From the NCBI GenBank assembly GCA_965218775.1, contig CBDCLS010000005.1, positions 310,001-374,000 of the forward strand: 64,000 nt of DNA, given 5' to 3'. Shown here piece by piece: positions 8,859 to 18,330 of this stretch. Below the pieces are notes generated by a model. The model was not told where the DNA came from. It saw only the letters and a program-made list of their open reading frames with translations, and searched no databases. Origin of the DNA: CAUZIZ01 sp965218775 (GTDB lineage: Bacteria; Acidobacteriota; UBA6911; RPQK01; JAJDTT01). Numbering within the stretch: position 1 is the first letter of the stretch; each line of letters starts with the position of its first letter. The translations under genes and the position numbers were made by a program.

Positions 8859-10964
8859 GTGTCAAGCGAGGTAGAAGTGATCAGCGATCTTGAGACCCTT
8901 CGAAACATTGGGATTTCAGCTCACATCGACAGTGGCAAGACGACCCTGACCGAGCGGATCCTCTTTTATACAGATCGTGTCCACGCGATCCATGACGTCA
9001 GGGGCAAAGACGGCGTGGGCGCGAAGATGGACTCGATGGAACTCGAGCGCGAGCGGGGTATCACCATCGCGAGCGCTGCCACCCATTGCAACTGGAACGA
9101 CCACCACGTCAACATCATTGACACACCGGGGCACGTGGATTTCACCATCGAGGTGGAACGGAGCCTTCGTGTTCTGGACGGTGCCGTGTTGGTCCTGTGC
9201 TCGGTCGCAGGTGTCCAGAGCCAATCCTTTACGGTAGATCGGCAGATGAATCGATACAAGGTTCCGCGCATCGCTTTAGTCAACAAGTGCGATCGCGTCG
9301 GAGCCAATCCCTACCGGGTTCGTGACCAGTTGCGCGAAAAACTCGCGCACAACCCCGTCCTCCTGCAACTGCCAATCGGCCTCGAGAATAGCTTCGAAGG
9401 GGTCATCGATCTGGTCCGAATGCGCGCCCTCTATTTCGAGGGTGATTTCGGCGAAAAGGTGGTAGAGAAGGAAATTCCCGAGGACCTGAAGGCGGATGCC
9501 GAATCTCATCGCGAAGAGATGCTCGATGTCGTTTCGATGTTCTCGGACGAGCTGATAGAGGCCGTCTTGGAAGATCAGGTGACGGAAGAGCTGGTGCACG
9601 AAGCGATCCGTCTGGGGACTCTGTCTCGACAGTTGACGCCGGTTTTGGTCGGCTCCGCCTACAAGAACAAGGGCGTCCAGCCGCTTCTCGATGCAGTGAT
9701 ACAATATCTTCCCAACCCAACCGACATCACCAACGAGGCCATCGATCTCTCCGGCGAAAGTGAGCAGGACACGATCACTCTGGTCAATGACCCGGAGGAA
9801 AGCACCGTTGCCCTGGCGTTCAAGCTCGAGGATGGACGCTACGGTCAGCTGACCTACCTACGCATCTACCAGGGCGCCCTCAACAAGGACAGCTTCATTA
9901 CCAACACACGTAGTGGGAAGCAGACCAAGGTTGGCCGGCTGGTACGCATGCACGCCGACGATATGGAAGACATCGAGTCGGCAGGCCCCGGTGACATCGT
10001 GGCCATCTTCGGTCTGGATTGCCATTCAGGTGATACCTTCAGCGAGGGTCAGCTCAGAGTTACCATGAGCTCGATCCATGTCCCGGCTCCGGTCATCTCG
10101 CTTTCGGTGCACCCCCTCGACAACAAGTCACAAGTAAATCTGAGCAAAGCACTTACCCGGTTTTCCAAGGAAGACCCCACTTTTCGAGCGGGAGCCGATC
10201 CTGAGTCGGGAGAGACGGTGATTCAAGGGATGGGAGAGTTGCAGCTGGAGGTGTACATTGAACGCATGAGACGCGAGTACAGCGTAGAGGTAGAGACTTC
10301 GCCTCCTCAAGTAGCCTACCGAGAGGCGATCTCTCGGCGAGCCGAATTCGACTACACACACAAGAAGCAGACGGGTGGAGCCGGACAGTATGGGCGGGTG
10401 GTCGGATACCTGGAACCGAACCCCGAGCAGGATTTCGAGTTCGTGGACGAGATCAAGGGCGGAGCGATTCCCCAACAGTTCATCCCCTCGGTCGAAAAGG
10501 GTTTCCGGTCGATGCTCCAGAAGGGACGGAAGATCGGCGCGCCGGTCGTCAACGTACGTGCCGTGATCAACGATGGCAACAGCCACACGGTCGACTCCTC
10601 CGACATCGCCTTCCAGGAAGCGGCACGCGCCGCCTGGAGAGAAGCCTACGACCGGGGCAAACCGAAGATTCTCGAGCCGATCATGCGGGTCGCGGTGGAA
10701 GGACCCAGCGAGTTCGCGGGGGGAGTATTGACCACCCTGATGCAGCGGCGTGGCTCGATCATCGGCCAACAGGAAGACGGCCCCATGACCGTAACCGAAG
10801 CAGAAGTGCCTCTGGGTGAAATGTTCGGCTACGCTACCACGCTACGCTCTGCGACCCAGGGGAAAGCCGACTTCACCATGGAGTTTGCACGCTACTTACC
10901 GGTACCCGCAGCCGTGGGAGAGGAACTAGTCGCCAAAGCCGCGGAGAAAGCCAAGGCAAGCTGA
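8859..10964 (+). CDS. Elongation factor G, second-type paralogue
   Basis: Ribosomal translocase-type GTPase of 701 aa. G1 is AHIDSGKTTLTE near residue 21, G3 is DTPGHVDF and G4 is NKCDR, where canonical EF-G has NKMDR. The switch region HDVRGKDGVGAKMDSMELE and the VQSQSFTVDRQM stretch are features I associate with the duplicated EF-G of spirochaetes, planctomycetes and deltaproteobacteria (spdEFG type). Domains II-V follow in normal order, ending with the domain V motif RRGSIIGQQED. The start is GTG 8859; another GTG at 8877 is possible. A P-loop ATPase gene follows after 13 bases and is probably co-transcribed. Confidence 0.85.
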   Translation: MSSEVEVISDLETLRNIGISAHIDSGKTTLTERILFYTDRVHAIHDVRGKDGVGAKMDSMELERERGITIASAATHCNWNDHHVNIIDTPGHVDFTIEVERSLRVLDGAVLVLCSVAGVQSQSFTVDRQMNRYKVPRIALVNKCDRVGANPYRVRDQLREKLAHNPVLLQLPIGLENSFEGVIDLVRMRALYFEGDFGEKVVEKEIPEDLKADAESHREEMLDVVSMFSDELIEAVLEDQVTEELVHEAIRLGTLSRQLTPVLVGSAYKNKGVQPLLDAVIQYLPNPTDITNEAIDLSGESEQDTITLVNDPEESTVALAFKLEDGRYGQLTYLRIYQGALNKDSFITNTRSGKQTKVGRLVRMHADDMEDIESAGPGDIVAIFGLDCHSGDTFSEGQLRVTMSSIHVPAPVISLSVHPLDNKSQVNLSKALTRFSKEDPTFRAGADPESGETVIQGMGELQLEVYIERMRREYSVEVETSPPQVAYREAISRRAEFDYTHKKQTGGAGQYGRVVGYLEPNPEQDFEFVDEIKGGAIPQQFIPSVEKGFRSMLQKGRKIGAPVVNVRAVINDGNSHTVDSSDIAFQEAARAAWREAYDRGKPKILEPIMRVAVEGPSEFAGGVLTTLMQRRGSIIGQQEDGPMTVTEAEVPLGEMFGYATTLRSATQGKADFTMEFARYLPVPAAVGEELVAKAAEKAKAS

Positions 10965-10977
10965 GGAGCCAATTGGG

Positions 10978-12276
10978 ATGTATAGAAAAGAAGTCAATCA
11001 AAAGAGTCCTCTCCGCATTCTCGAACGTTCTACCAAGCGCGGTCTTGGCCCCGGCAATCTCGGTGTCGTCATGGCGGGGGCGGGTGTCGGTAAGACGGCC
11101 TTTCTGGTTCAGATAGGACTCGACGACGCCATGCGCGAGCGCAATGTGCTACACATCGCACTCGGGCAGAAGCTAGAGCACGTGCATTCCTGGTACGACG
11201 CCCTCTTCGACGATCTGGCCGAGCTCAATGCTCTTGATAATCGTGAACAGGTGCGTGTGCTGGTCAACACCCACCGGTTGATACAGGCCTATCCGGACTC
11301 GGAGCTGCCTCATGAGCGCCTTGACGAGGTGGTGACTCTCTACCAGGACCGCCTTCAATTCAGACCCAGTGCGATCCTGATCGACGACTTCGACTGGCAA
11401 AGTGGCACGGTCGTCCAGCGGGCGGCAGAGCTGGGTGCGTTCAAGATCATTGCCAAACGGCTACAGGCCGAGCTCTGGATCACCGCACGGACCTATCGAG
11501 CCGCCACACCCCAACTTCCAGCTGAATTGCTGTCACCTTGTCAAAACTACAGCGAACTCATTGAGCTTGCTGTTTTTCTCGAGCCGGAAGGCCGCGACGT
11601 CTCGGTGCGTCTGCTCAAGGATCACGACAACCCGCAACCCGAAGAAACTCATCTCATCCTGCACAGCGACACGATGAGGCTGGCTTCTGATGATGGAGCC
11701 GATCCGCGGGTGCAGCTTCCGACGAAGGCGTTCACTCTACTCTCGGGCGGAGCCAAGGGCAGCGAGGCAATGTTCGGCGACGCTGCTGAAAAGTGGGGGC
11801 TGGGCGAGGTCCACTTCTCCTTTGCCGGTCGCGAAACTGAGCGCAAGCGAGGCGTCGTTGAGCTCAGCGAGGAAGAGCTCGAGCGGGGCGGCGTGAGCGA
11901 TTCCTACATCCAGGCTCAGCTACACCGCTCGTTTCCCAAAACCGAGAAGTTCCAGCAACTCCTCAAGAGCATCTGGCACCAGATTGCAACCGCGGGTGAG
12001 GTCTTCGTCATCGGTGAGATCCTCGACGACCAGACCGTCAAGGGAGGCACCGGCTGGGGGGCCGAGCTGGCTCGACATTTCGATAAGACAATCTACGTTT
12101 TTGACCAGTCCAGAGGCCACTGGTTCGAGTGGAACGATGGTGCGTGGAAGAAGATTGAGGCTCCCTGGATTCGACGGACACGGTTCACGGGGACCGGAAC
12201 CCGATGGCTGAACGACGCCGGTCGAAGCGCGATAGAAGAGCTCTTCGAACGATCTTTCGGTCCAGCGAAGGGATAG
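10978..12276 (+). CDS. P-loop ATPase with C-terminal SLOG-like domain
   Basis: 432 aa. The N-terminal half is a RecA/KaiC-like NTPase: Walker A AGAGVGKTAF at about 33-42 and Walker B SAILIDDFDW at about 131-140. The C-terminal third reads GEVFVIGEILDDQTVKGGTG followed by ELARHF and VFDQSRGHWFEW, resembling the nucleotide- or lysine-decarboxylase-like SLOG fold. The gene starts 13 bases after the EF-G gene with GGAG upstream, so translation of the two may be linked. The role is unknown; the fold combination suggests nucleotide sensing. I recall similar unnamed proteins in deltaproteobacteria but no characterised member. Confidence 0.7.
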   Translation: MYRKEVNQKSPLRILERSTKRGLGPGNLGVVMAGAGVGKTAFLVQIGLDDAMRERNVLHIALGQKLEHVHSWYDALFDDLAELNALDNREQVRVLVNTHRLIQAYPDSELPHERLDEVVTLYQDRLQFRPSAILIDDFDWQSGTVVQRAAELGAFKIIAKRLQAELWITARTYRAATPQLPAELLSPCQNYSELIELAVFLEPEGRDVSVRLLKDHDNPQPEETHLILHSDTMRLASDDGADPRVQLPTKAFTLLSGGAKGSEAMFGDAAEKWGLGEVHFSFAGRETERKRGVVELSEEELERGGVSDSYIQAQLHRSFPKTEKFQQLLKSIWHQIATAGEVFVIGEILDDQTVKGGTGWGAELARHFDKTIYVFDQSRGHWFEWNDGAWKKIEAPWIRRTRFTGTGTRWLNDAGRSAIEELFERSFGPAKG

Positions 12277-12384
12277 ACAACAGTATTCAGCCCCGCTCCT
12301 GATCGACTTTCCGATCCCTTTCGTTACAATGGTACCGTTGCCAACGGGATCGAACCCTGACCTCAAATCAAAAAGGTAAGCGCC

Positions 12385-13164
12385 ATGCTGATAACTATTT
12401 CACCCGCCAAAACACTGGATTTCAGCCAACAGGGAGACTGCAAGGATCACTCGACTCCCGATTTCTTGAAAGAGTCTCGCGAGTTGATCAAGGCTACGCG
12501 CAAGCTCTCCCCGGAAGAGTTGTCCGAGTTGATGGGAATCAGTCAAAAGTTGGCGCTCTTGAACTACCAGCGCTATCGCCAGTGGAAGACGCCTTTCACC
12601 CCGGACAATGCCAAGCAAGCGCTGTTGGCGTTCCGAGGTGACGTCTACGAGGGCATGTCTGCTCAGACCTTCGGTCCAGGCGACCTTGCCTTTGCCCAAG
12701 AGCACCTGCGGATTCTCTCCGGGCTCTACGGAGTGCTGCGGCCCCTCGATCTGATCCAGGCCTATCGTCTGGAAATGGGTACCAAGTTGAAAACGGCCCG
12801 GGGTAATAATCTCTATCAGTTCTGGGGCGAGAAGATTACGGAGTCATTGAGCGCGACCCTGCGACAACAGGACGGCCTGTTGATCAATCTGGCCTCCAAC
12901 GAGTATTTCAAATCTGTCATCAGTAAGAAGCTGGACGCTAGCGTCATTACCCCGGAGTTCAAGGATGCCAAGGCGGGCCAGTATAAGGTCATAGGCTTCT
13001 ACGCCAAGAAGGCCCGAGGCCTCATGAGTGCATTCATCATCAAGAACCGACTGCAGGACGCGGAAGAGATCAAGGCATTCGATGAGCGGGGTTACTCCTA
13101 TAGCGACAGTTTGTCTTCGACAGACAAGTGGGTGTTCACCCGCGAGGAGAATTGGACAGCGTAG
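12385..13164 (+). CDS. yaaA: Peroxide stress protein YaaA (UPF0246/DUF328)
   Basis: 259 aa, full family length. It begins MLITISPAKTLDF, a hallmark of YaaA. Later blocks are RFRGDVYEGM-like (AFRGDVYEGMSAQTF near 82), GLYGVLRPLDLIQAYRLEM near 112, LINLASNEYF near 165 and KKARGLMSAFIIKNR near 210. In E. coli YaaA is induced by OxyR and lowers intracellular iron under hydrogen peroxide. It lies 108 bases after the ATPase gene on the same strand, in the same stretch as the OsmC-family gene, so an oxidative-stress theme is plausible. Confidence 0.92.
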   Translation: MLITISPAKTLDFSQQGDCKDHSTPDFLKESRELIKATRKLSPEELSELMGISQKLALLNYQRYRQWKTPFTPDNAKQALLAFRGDVYEGMSAQTFGPGDLAFAQEHLRILSGLYGVLRPLDLIQAYRLEMGTKLKTARGNNLYQFWGEKITESLSATLRQQDGLLINLASNEYFKSVISKKLDASVITPEFKDAKAGQYKVIGFYAKKARGLMSAFIIKNRLQDAEEIKAFDERGYSYSDSLSSTDKWVFTREENWTA

Positions 13165-13218
13165 CCTTCCTGGTCAAGATGTCGGTCCCGGTTCGAGAAA
13201 CAGGCGTTTCCGGGTCAT

Positions 13219-13352
13219 GGAAGCCTGAAGCGCGAGCGAGGGGTCGGGGATCAGCACAGAAGGTTCCGGCGTGTCTGTTCGACTTCGTTTCACAGCCCGC
13301 TTCCCAACCTAGGGAGCTGCGTCCCAACCCCTCGCTTGCGCTTCAGGCTTCC
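13219..13352. repeat. 134-bp inverted-repeat element (MITE-like, family B)
   Basis: Ends are near-perfect inverted copies over about 30 bp: GGAAGCCTGAAGCGCGAGCG from 13219 and its complement, with one mismatch in that part, ending at 13352. It lies between yaaA and the metallohydrolase gene and contains no gene. It would fold into a long hairpin in RNA. Confidence 0.8.
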
Positions 13353-13388
13353 CTCGCGCTAGATTCTAGAATTAGGCGAGGAGGCTGC

Positions 13389-15353
13389 ATGAACCGTAAA
13401 TCCCTGAGTTACAGAACCTGGACTACACTTCTGCTGTTTTTTGCGGCCATCGGCTCGGGATCGCACCTGCTGAGCCACACCACTCCCGACATGGTCGAAG
13501 CCCGCCTAGCCGTTCACAGATGGGCCAACGCCATGCTCAACCGAGATCTGCAGACGATGTCTTTGGTCCTGGCGTCCGACATGACTACGGCACAGGGCGA
13601 GACTCGGGACGAGTACGTGGAACGCCTTCGGCGGGGGATGCACAAGATCACACATATCTGGCTGCGCTTCGCCTACTTCGAGCAGGTCGCTGAAGAAATT
13701 CGGGTTCGGCCTGTCTTTATCTATCGTTCCCGCGGCGTCACCAAACCGGGACTGACGCTTACCCTGCGCAAGACAGGAGAGAAGTGGCTGATTCACCACA
13801 TCGATAGCGAGAGACGGCCCGAACTCCCTCCCGCCCTCAGGGTGGACTTGCCCGAACAACACCAGCTGTACCTCCTACCGGTGCGTCTGCGAGATGCGGA
13901 GACTGGACTTCCCCTTGCTGCCAGAGTCCGGGTTGTGGACAGTAGCGACAGCTACTGGCCGCCCCAGGGTCATCAGAAAAGGATCGCTACGGGCTGGCGG
14001 GAGGATGTGGGCGGCGACGTGATAGTGGAAAATAAGACCTATGCCTATGTCCCAGCAGATTTCATCCTGCCCCTCCGCGATGGCGACTACCGTCTGGAGG
14101 TCCTGCGGGGACTGGAGTATGAACCGTACCAATCGAAATTTACAGTGAAAGGCGCCAATCCGAGCGCACTCGAAGTCAAACTGCAGCGCTGGTCCAACCT
14201 GCAGCAGGAAGGCTGGTATTCGGGAGACACTCACGTCCACTTCGTCAGCCCTCACGGAGCTCTGCTGGAGGCCCAGGCGGAGGAACTCAATGTCGTCAAC
14301 ATCCTGGCGAGCAAATGGGATGAACTGATCACTAATGTGGAGCACTTTACTGGTGCTCCGGATCGAATCTCCGAGCCGGACCGAATCGTCTATGTGAACG
14401 AAGAATGCCGCCATGATTACCTCGGGCACACGGTTCTGCTGAACCTCAAGGAGCTGGTTTATCCCCTGACCTGGGGCGGGCCGGATGAGGGTGTGGTGGG
14501 AGGCTTGGACTATCCTCCAATGGCGAAGCAAGCCGACAAAACCCACGCGCAGGGAGGTTTTGTCGGCTGGGCCCATTTCCCCGGTCCCCACGGCGAGCTG
14601 GCCGTCGACGTGGCCCTTGGGAAGGTGGATTCAGTCGATCTGATGACCTGGGGAGACCCTCTTGCTTCTCGCGGCGGCCGCCCCCCAGCAGCCGAGGTCT
14701 GGTATGGGTTCTTGAACTGCGGCTTCAAACTCCCGGCTACTGCCGGAACCGACAAAATGGCTAACAGCCAGGTCGCCGGGATCCCTCGCGTCTACGTCCA
14801 TGTCGGAGGTCCTTTCTCATACGAGAGCTGGCTAGAAGGGATCCGCGCGGGTCGTACCTTTGTCACCACGGGACCTCTCCTTCGTTTCAAAGCTGCAGGC
14901 AAGAACCTGGGAGAAACCATAACCGCCTCCCGAGGGGAGGAGATCGAGTTTGAGGTCTCAGTCCAATCCTGGATCCCTGTTGACCAGGTCGAGATTGTCC
15001 AAGGAGGAAAGGTCGTCGCCTCCTGGGACAACGAGGCCGAAAGCCGAGACCTCATCCTGCGTGGCCGGATCACGGTTGGAGACAGTTCCTGGATTGCCGC
15101 TCGAGCTGGTGGACGGCAGCTCCCCTACCAGATGGGAATCCCCCTGATGGCGCACACCAGTCCGATCTACATGGACGTCGAGGACGAGCCTCGGAGCTCG
15201 CCCCGCGACGCCGCCTTCTTTCTCAAATGGGTCGAGGAGGCTCTGGTGTGGGCAAGGCAGAAAGCCAAGATTCCAGATCCCCTGCAGCGGCAGGAGGTGA
15301 TCCGACTCTTCGAGAAGGCCCGGAAGCTCTACAGAGAGATGGCTTCTCAATGA
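13389..15353 (+). CDS. Exported CehA/McbA-family metallohydrolase (PHP-like)
   Basis: Translation from ATG 13389 (GAGGAGG upstream) gives 654 aa with an N-terminal hydrophobic signal (TWTTLLLFFAAIGSGSHLL). Residues about 45-155 form an SnoaL/NTF2-like domain. From about 280 follows the PHP-type metallohydrolase core: WYSGDTHVHFVSPHG, then VNEECRHDYLGHT, VGWAHFPGPHGELAVD and ATAGTDKMANS. CehA/McbA members include carbaryl hydrolases, but most have unknown substrates. The stop overlaps the next start (ATGA), so the methyltransferase is translationally coupled. The frame extends upstream of 13389 through the inverted repeat, which I do not count as coding. Confidence 0.85.
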   Translation: MNRKSLSYRTWTTLLLFFAAIGSGSHLLSHTTPDMVEARLAVHRWANAMLNRDLQTMSLVLASDMTTAQGETRDEYVERLRRGMHKITHIWLRFAYFEQVAEEIRVRPVFIYRSRGVTKPGLTLTLRKTGEKWLIHHIDSERRPELPPALRVDLPEQHQLYLLPVRLRDAETGLPLAARVRVVDSSDSYWPPQGHQKRIATGWREDVGGDVIVENKTYAYVPADFILPLRDGDYRLEVLRGLEYEPYQSKFTVKGANPSALEVKLQRWSNLQQEGWYSGDTHVHFVSPHGALLEAQAEELNVVNILASKWDELITNVEHFTGAPDRISEPDRIVYVNEECRHDYLGHTVLLNLKELVYPLTWGGPDEGVVGGLDYPPMAKQADKTHAQGGFVGWAHFPGPHGELAVDVALGKVDSVDLMTWGDPLASRGGRPPAAEVWYGFLNCGFKLPATAGTDKMANSQVAGIPRVYVHVGGPFSYESWLEGIRAGRTFVTTGPLLRFKAAGKNLGETITASRGEEIEFEVSVQSWIPVDQVEIVQGGKVVASWDNEAESRDLILRGRITVGDSSWIAARAGGRQLPYQMGIPLMAHTSPIYMDVEDEPRSSPRDAAFFLKWVEEALVWARQKAKIPDPLQRQEVIRLFEKARKLYREMASQ

Positions 15354-16351
15354 CTAGCATCGAAAACACCGGCCAACAGCAGGAAAGCCAAGAATACCTC
15401 GAGGAATACGAAGATCTGGAAGTCCACAGGGGGATGTTGCGGGATGCGACCCGGACCCGGGTCTACCAGCAGGCAATCTTCTCCTCCGTCAAGCCGGGAG
15501 ACGTAGTGCTTGATATGGGTGCGGGGACGGGAGTCCTCAGCATGTTTGCGGCTCAGGCTGGAGCCAAGCGCGTCTATGCGGTGGAACGGACCAACATCGC
15601 AGAATTTGCCGCGGAGATGGTGGAACGAAACGGACTGAGCGACCGCATTGAGATTATCCAGAACGATATTGAGAAGGTCAGCCCCCCGGAGAAGGTTGAC
15701 GTCATCCTCTCGGAGTGGCTCGGTGTCTACGGAGTCAACGAGAACCTCCTGGCTCCCCTCTTGGCGGCCCGAGACCGCTGGCTAAAGCCTGGAGGTAGGA
15801 TGCTGCCGGATCGGGTCACGGTGTGGCTAGCACCCGTTTCCAACCGGGACCTGGATCAGGACAGAAACTTTTGGCTCAATCAACCCTACGACCTGGATAT
15901 GAGCCTCATGGGTGAGCATCTTCCGACCTCGATGCAGGACGTTTCTCCCCAGGGGATTCTGGCAGAACCCGCAAAACTGTGGAGCCTTGAGATGGTCGAC
16001 TTTCCCCTTGAAGAGGCGGCACAACCACTCACAGCGGATCTGACTTTCCGCATCGACCGTGACGCTGTCGTAAACGCGCTCGCCTCCTGGTTCTGGGCTG
16101 ATTTCGGCGATGGCCTGGTTCTCACCAACGCACCCGACGCAGCGGAGACCCACTGGGGCCAGTTCCTGGCCCCTTTGCGTCATCCCCAAACCGTTGAGGC
16201 GGGAAACCTCCTGCAGGTCAAGTTCGCTTCGATTCCGAGTACAACCGGCTACTCCGAAACAGCCTGGTCGGTTCGATTGGGATTGGCGCCCTGGCTCGAT
16301 CACGATACCCGCGAGGGACACCACCGCCGCCAAACGGGTTTTGAACCCTAG
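15350..16351 (+). CDS. PRMT-like protein arginine methyltransferase
   Basis: 333 aa, class I SAM-dependent methyltransferase. Motif I is VLDMGAGTGVLSMFAA at about 53-68. The double-E loop characteristic of PRMTs is present as LSEWLGVYGVNENLL (E122, E131), and the THW loop as ETHWGQFLAPL (T267-W269). These three features together separate PRMTs from ordinary methyltransferases. PRMTs are common in eukaryotes and rare in bacteria, and their bacterial targets are unknown. The start ATG 15350 overlaps the stop of the metallohydrolase by four bases. An alternative is a methyltransferase acting on small guanidino compounds. Confidence 0.78.
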   Translation: MTSIENTGQQQESQEYLEEYEDLEVHRGMLRDATRTRVYQQAIFSSVKPGDVVLDMGAGTGVLSMFAAQAGAKRVYAVERTNIAEFAAEMVERNGLSDRIEIIQNDIEKVSPPEKVDVILSEWLGVYGVNENLLAPLLAARDRWLKPGGRMLPDRVTVWLAPVSNRDLDQDRNFWLNQPYDLDMSLMGEHLPTSMQDVSPQGILAEPAKLWSLEMVDFPLEEAAQPLTADLTFRIDRDAVVNALASWFWADFGDGLVLTNAPDAAETHWGQFLAPLRHPQTVEAGNLLQVKFASIPSTTGYSETAWSVRLGLAPWLDHDTREGHHRRQTGFEP

Positions 16352-16377
16352 CCCCACTGTGTGGACGGCCTCGTGGA

Positions 16378-16392
16378 CATGTATAATGCGCG
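16378..16392 (+). repeat. 15-bp direct repeat containing TATAAT, left copy
   Basis: CATGTATAATGCGCG occurs here and identically at 20515-20529, outside the two ends of the decayed integrative element. The TATAAT core could be a -10 box, but I see no good -35 here. Confidence 0.5.
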
Positions 16393-16466
16393 AGGTGTGG
16401 GTTAAAGTACTCTCGTAAAATCTATTGTTTCAATGGTTTAGAGACTGACCTATTTTCCCAATCTCG

Positions 16467-16489
16467 CCTTGGTGCCAAATAGGTGCCAA
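16467..16489 (+). repeat. 23-bp direct repeat at integrase 3' end, candidate attachment site left
   Basis: The 23 bases here recur identically at 20365-20387. They contain TTGGTGCCAA, a palindrome, plus a second GGTGCCAA. The copy abuts the stop codon of the integrase remnant (16491), as attachment cores often do. Confidence 0.55.
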
Positions 16490-16490
16490 A

Positions 16491-17690
16491 TTATTTGGCC
16501 CGGCTCTCTAAATCGGGTGTGCGTGCCAGATGGAGCTCCAGTTCTTCCACTGCCATTTTCTCGTGGTCTTGTGAAAGGTGAGCGTAGCGCTGCGTCATCG
16601 CGATACTCGCGTGGCCAAGGAGCTTCGAGATGGTGTAGAGGTCGACCCCTGCCATAGCCAGATGTGACGCGAACGTGTGACGGAGGGTGTGAAACGTCAC
16701 ATGCTTTTCGATCCCCGCCTTTTTGACGGCCGTTTGAAATGAGTTCATCAAGTCACTCCAAGGCTTCCCTTTCGAGGTCGAAGTGAACACGTACTTACTC
16801 GCGATGTGATGCGGCACCGACTTGAGCACCCGTTTCAGCGTTGGTCCCATCGGGAACTCCCGCGACTTGCCGCCTTTCGCATCTTGCACGTAGATCAAAT
16901 CCAGCTTGAAGTCGACGTCCTCCCACTTGAGTCGTAGCAGTCTCGTCTTTCTCAACCCCGTCAGGATCCCAACATGGACAATCTCCCACGCGCATTTCTC
17001 ATCGCCTGTCGTAGCGAGGCGTCGCAAGGGCCTTCCTGGCGAGGCTTGCGACCGAGGCCTCCGCAGTCGTACTTGTACAGTACGTCGAGGAGGCCGACCG
17101 AGCGAAACACAGCCAGGGTGGATGATTGCGGCGACGTAGTAGACCGGCGATGAGAAATGCGGGCTAAGGTATCTCGGGCATGCTTCGACCAACCGCTGGA
17201 CCTCCTCCTGGCCCAAGAAAACCAGCTTTCGGTTGTCGACCCGAAAGAGCTTCACTTTCTTCGCCGGGTTGCTCCTGAGCCGGTCCCACTCCACTGCCTT
17301 GGCGAGAATCGTCTTGAGACACGCCAGTTCACGGTTGACGGTGGACTTGCTGACACTCTACGCTCGAGCTGCTTTGAACTTCTCCACATCCTCAGCCCTG
17401 ATCTCGCTCAGGAACCTCTCCCCGAAAAACGGGATCAGATTCACTTTGCCTATCTGCCGATCTCGCCACCAGGAGCGTTTGTTTGGTTTCGCGTGGGTCT
17501 CCAAGTACTCATCGAAGAAGGACCGGAAGCTGGCCTTCTCGATATGCTTGATGCCTAGCTCCAGCTCCTCGGTGACCTGCTTTAGACGCTCACCAAGCAC
17601 CTTGTGTGAGCCACGGCCTTGTTTGGGCCCACCTTGGACCGCTTACGCCTTCCGTGGGCGTCGTTGTAATCAATCCACCAATCAGGTGAG
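16491..17690 (-). pseudogene. Tyrosine recombinase (integrase), multiply broken
   Basis: The C-terminal catalytic domain (16491-17294) is readable: Arg region LTGLRKTRLLRLKWEDVD, then HTLRHTFASHLAMAGVD and LLGHASIAMTQRYAH with the nucleophile Tyr. It is interrupted in frame by a 174-bp inverted-repeat element at 16991-17164, which adds about 58 foreign residues (PHFSSPV..TTGDEK). An in-frame TAG at 17358-17360 separates it from the core-binding domain (KASFRSFFDEYLETHAK). The N-terminal beta part (DWWIDYNDAHGRRKRSKVG) lies in a further frame ending near 17600. The gene thus has at least three lesions and is dead. Confidence 0.85.
16991..17164. repeat. 174-bp MITE-like element, family A, copy 1 (inside integrase)
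   Basis: Bounded by CGCATTTCTCATCGCC and its complement GGCGATGAGAAATGCG. The interior is nearly identical, in opposite orientation, to 38880-39052. It keeps one integrase frame open, which is why a translated PHFSSPV..TTGDEK segment appears in the protein. Confidence 0.88.
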
Positions 17691-18070
17691 TTGGGCTGTT
17701 CAGCAGCAACTACAAGACCTATCGATACGACCAACCGGACACCTGGTCCCACTTTACCAAGATTCGATACGGGCGCGATAAGGTTCAACTTGCCGGTACG
17801 TACGAGGTAGTGAAGATACTGGCCTACGGAGGCCGGGACGCGCTGTGTGAATGGTACAGAGGTGCGACGAAGTACACACCCGAGGAGTATCTCGAAGCAC
17901 GGCTGGCCGCGGCTCGCCGCTCTATCGACGAAACCATGGAAGTTCCATTGCGGGGTCGGAGCGCCGCCGAAGGCACCAACGGCGCGATCCGGGGCAAGTA
18001 CCTGGAGCGTGTTCGCCAGCGGTTCATGAACCCCGATGCCCCCGACTTGCCCCCGGTGGCCGTGGCCTAG
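17690..18070 (+). pseudogene. Unidentified coding remnant
   Basis: The frame is open from a TGA at 17687-17689 to TAG 18070 without a good start codon. It contains coding-like sequence such as NYKTYRYDQPDTWSHFTKI, GTYEVVKILAYGGRDALCEW and KYLERVRQRFMNPDAPD. A further fragment MHYYGAWDVMGDWTTRAVE follows in another frame (18076-18192). I do not recognise the family. It sits within the decayed integrative element and probably is the tail of a lost cargo gene. Confidence 0.4.
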
Positions 18071-18330
18071 AGGCGATGCACTACTACGGAGCGTGGGACG
18101 TGATGGGCGATTGGACCACGCGGGCTGTGGAGGTCGAAGACTGGATGGACGTGCCGATCGCCGAGGCCACCGAGACGAGCGAGGAGCGGTGATCCAGTTT
18201 CTCGATCGCCCGAATCAGAGAGTTCTTCCCGTTTGCTTCGTCAGTGGCTCGTCAAGCCGCAAGGAGGTTTTGAAACAGCCCCTAAGCAATCGGATCATGT
18301 ACCATGACACACAGTGAAAGGAGCATTGGC

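Noticed and set aside
12335..12365. tRNA-like T-arm (complement AGGGTTCGATCCC)
   Set aside because: The T-stem does not pair properly and no acceptor or anticodon arm can be drawn around it. I found no convincing tRNA or rRNA gene in the window.
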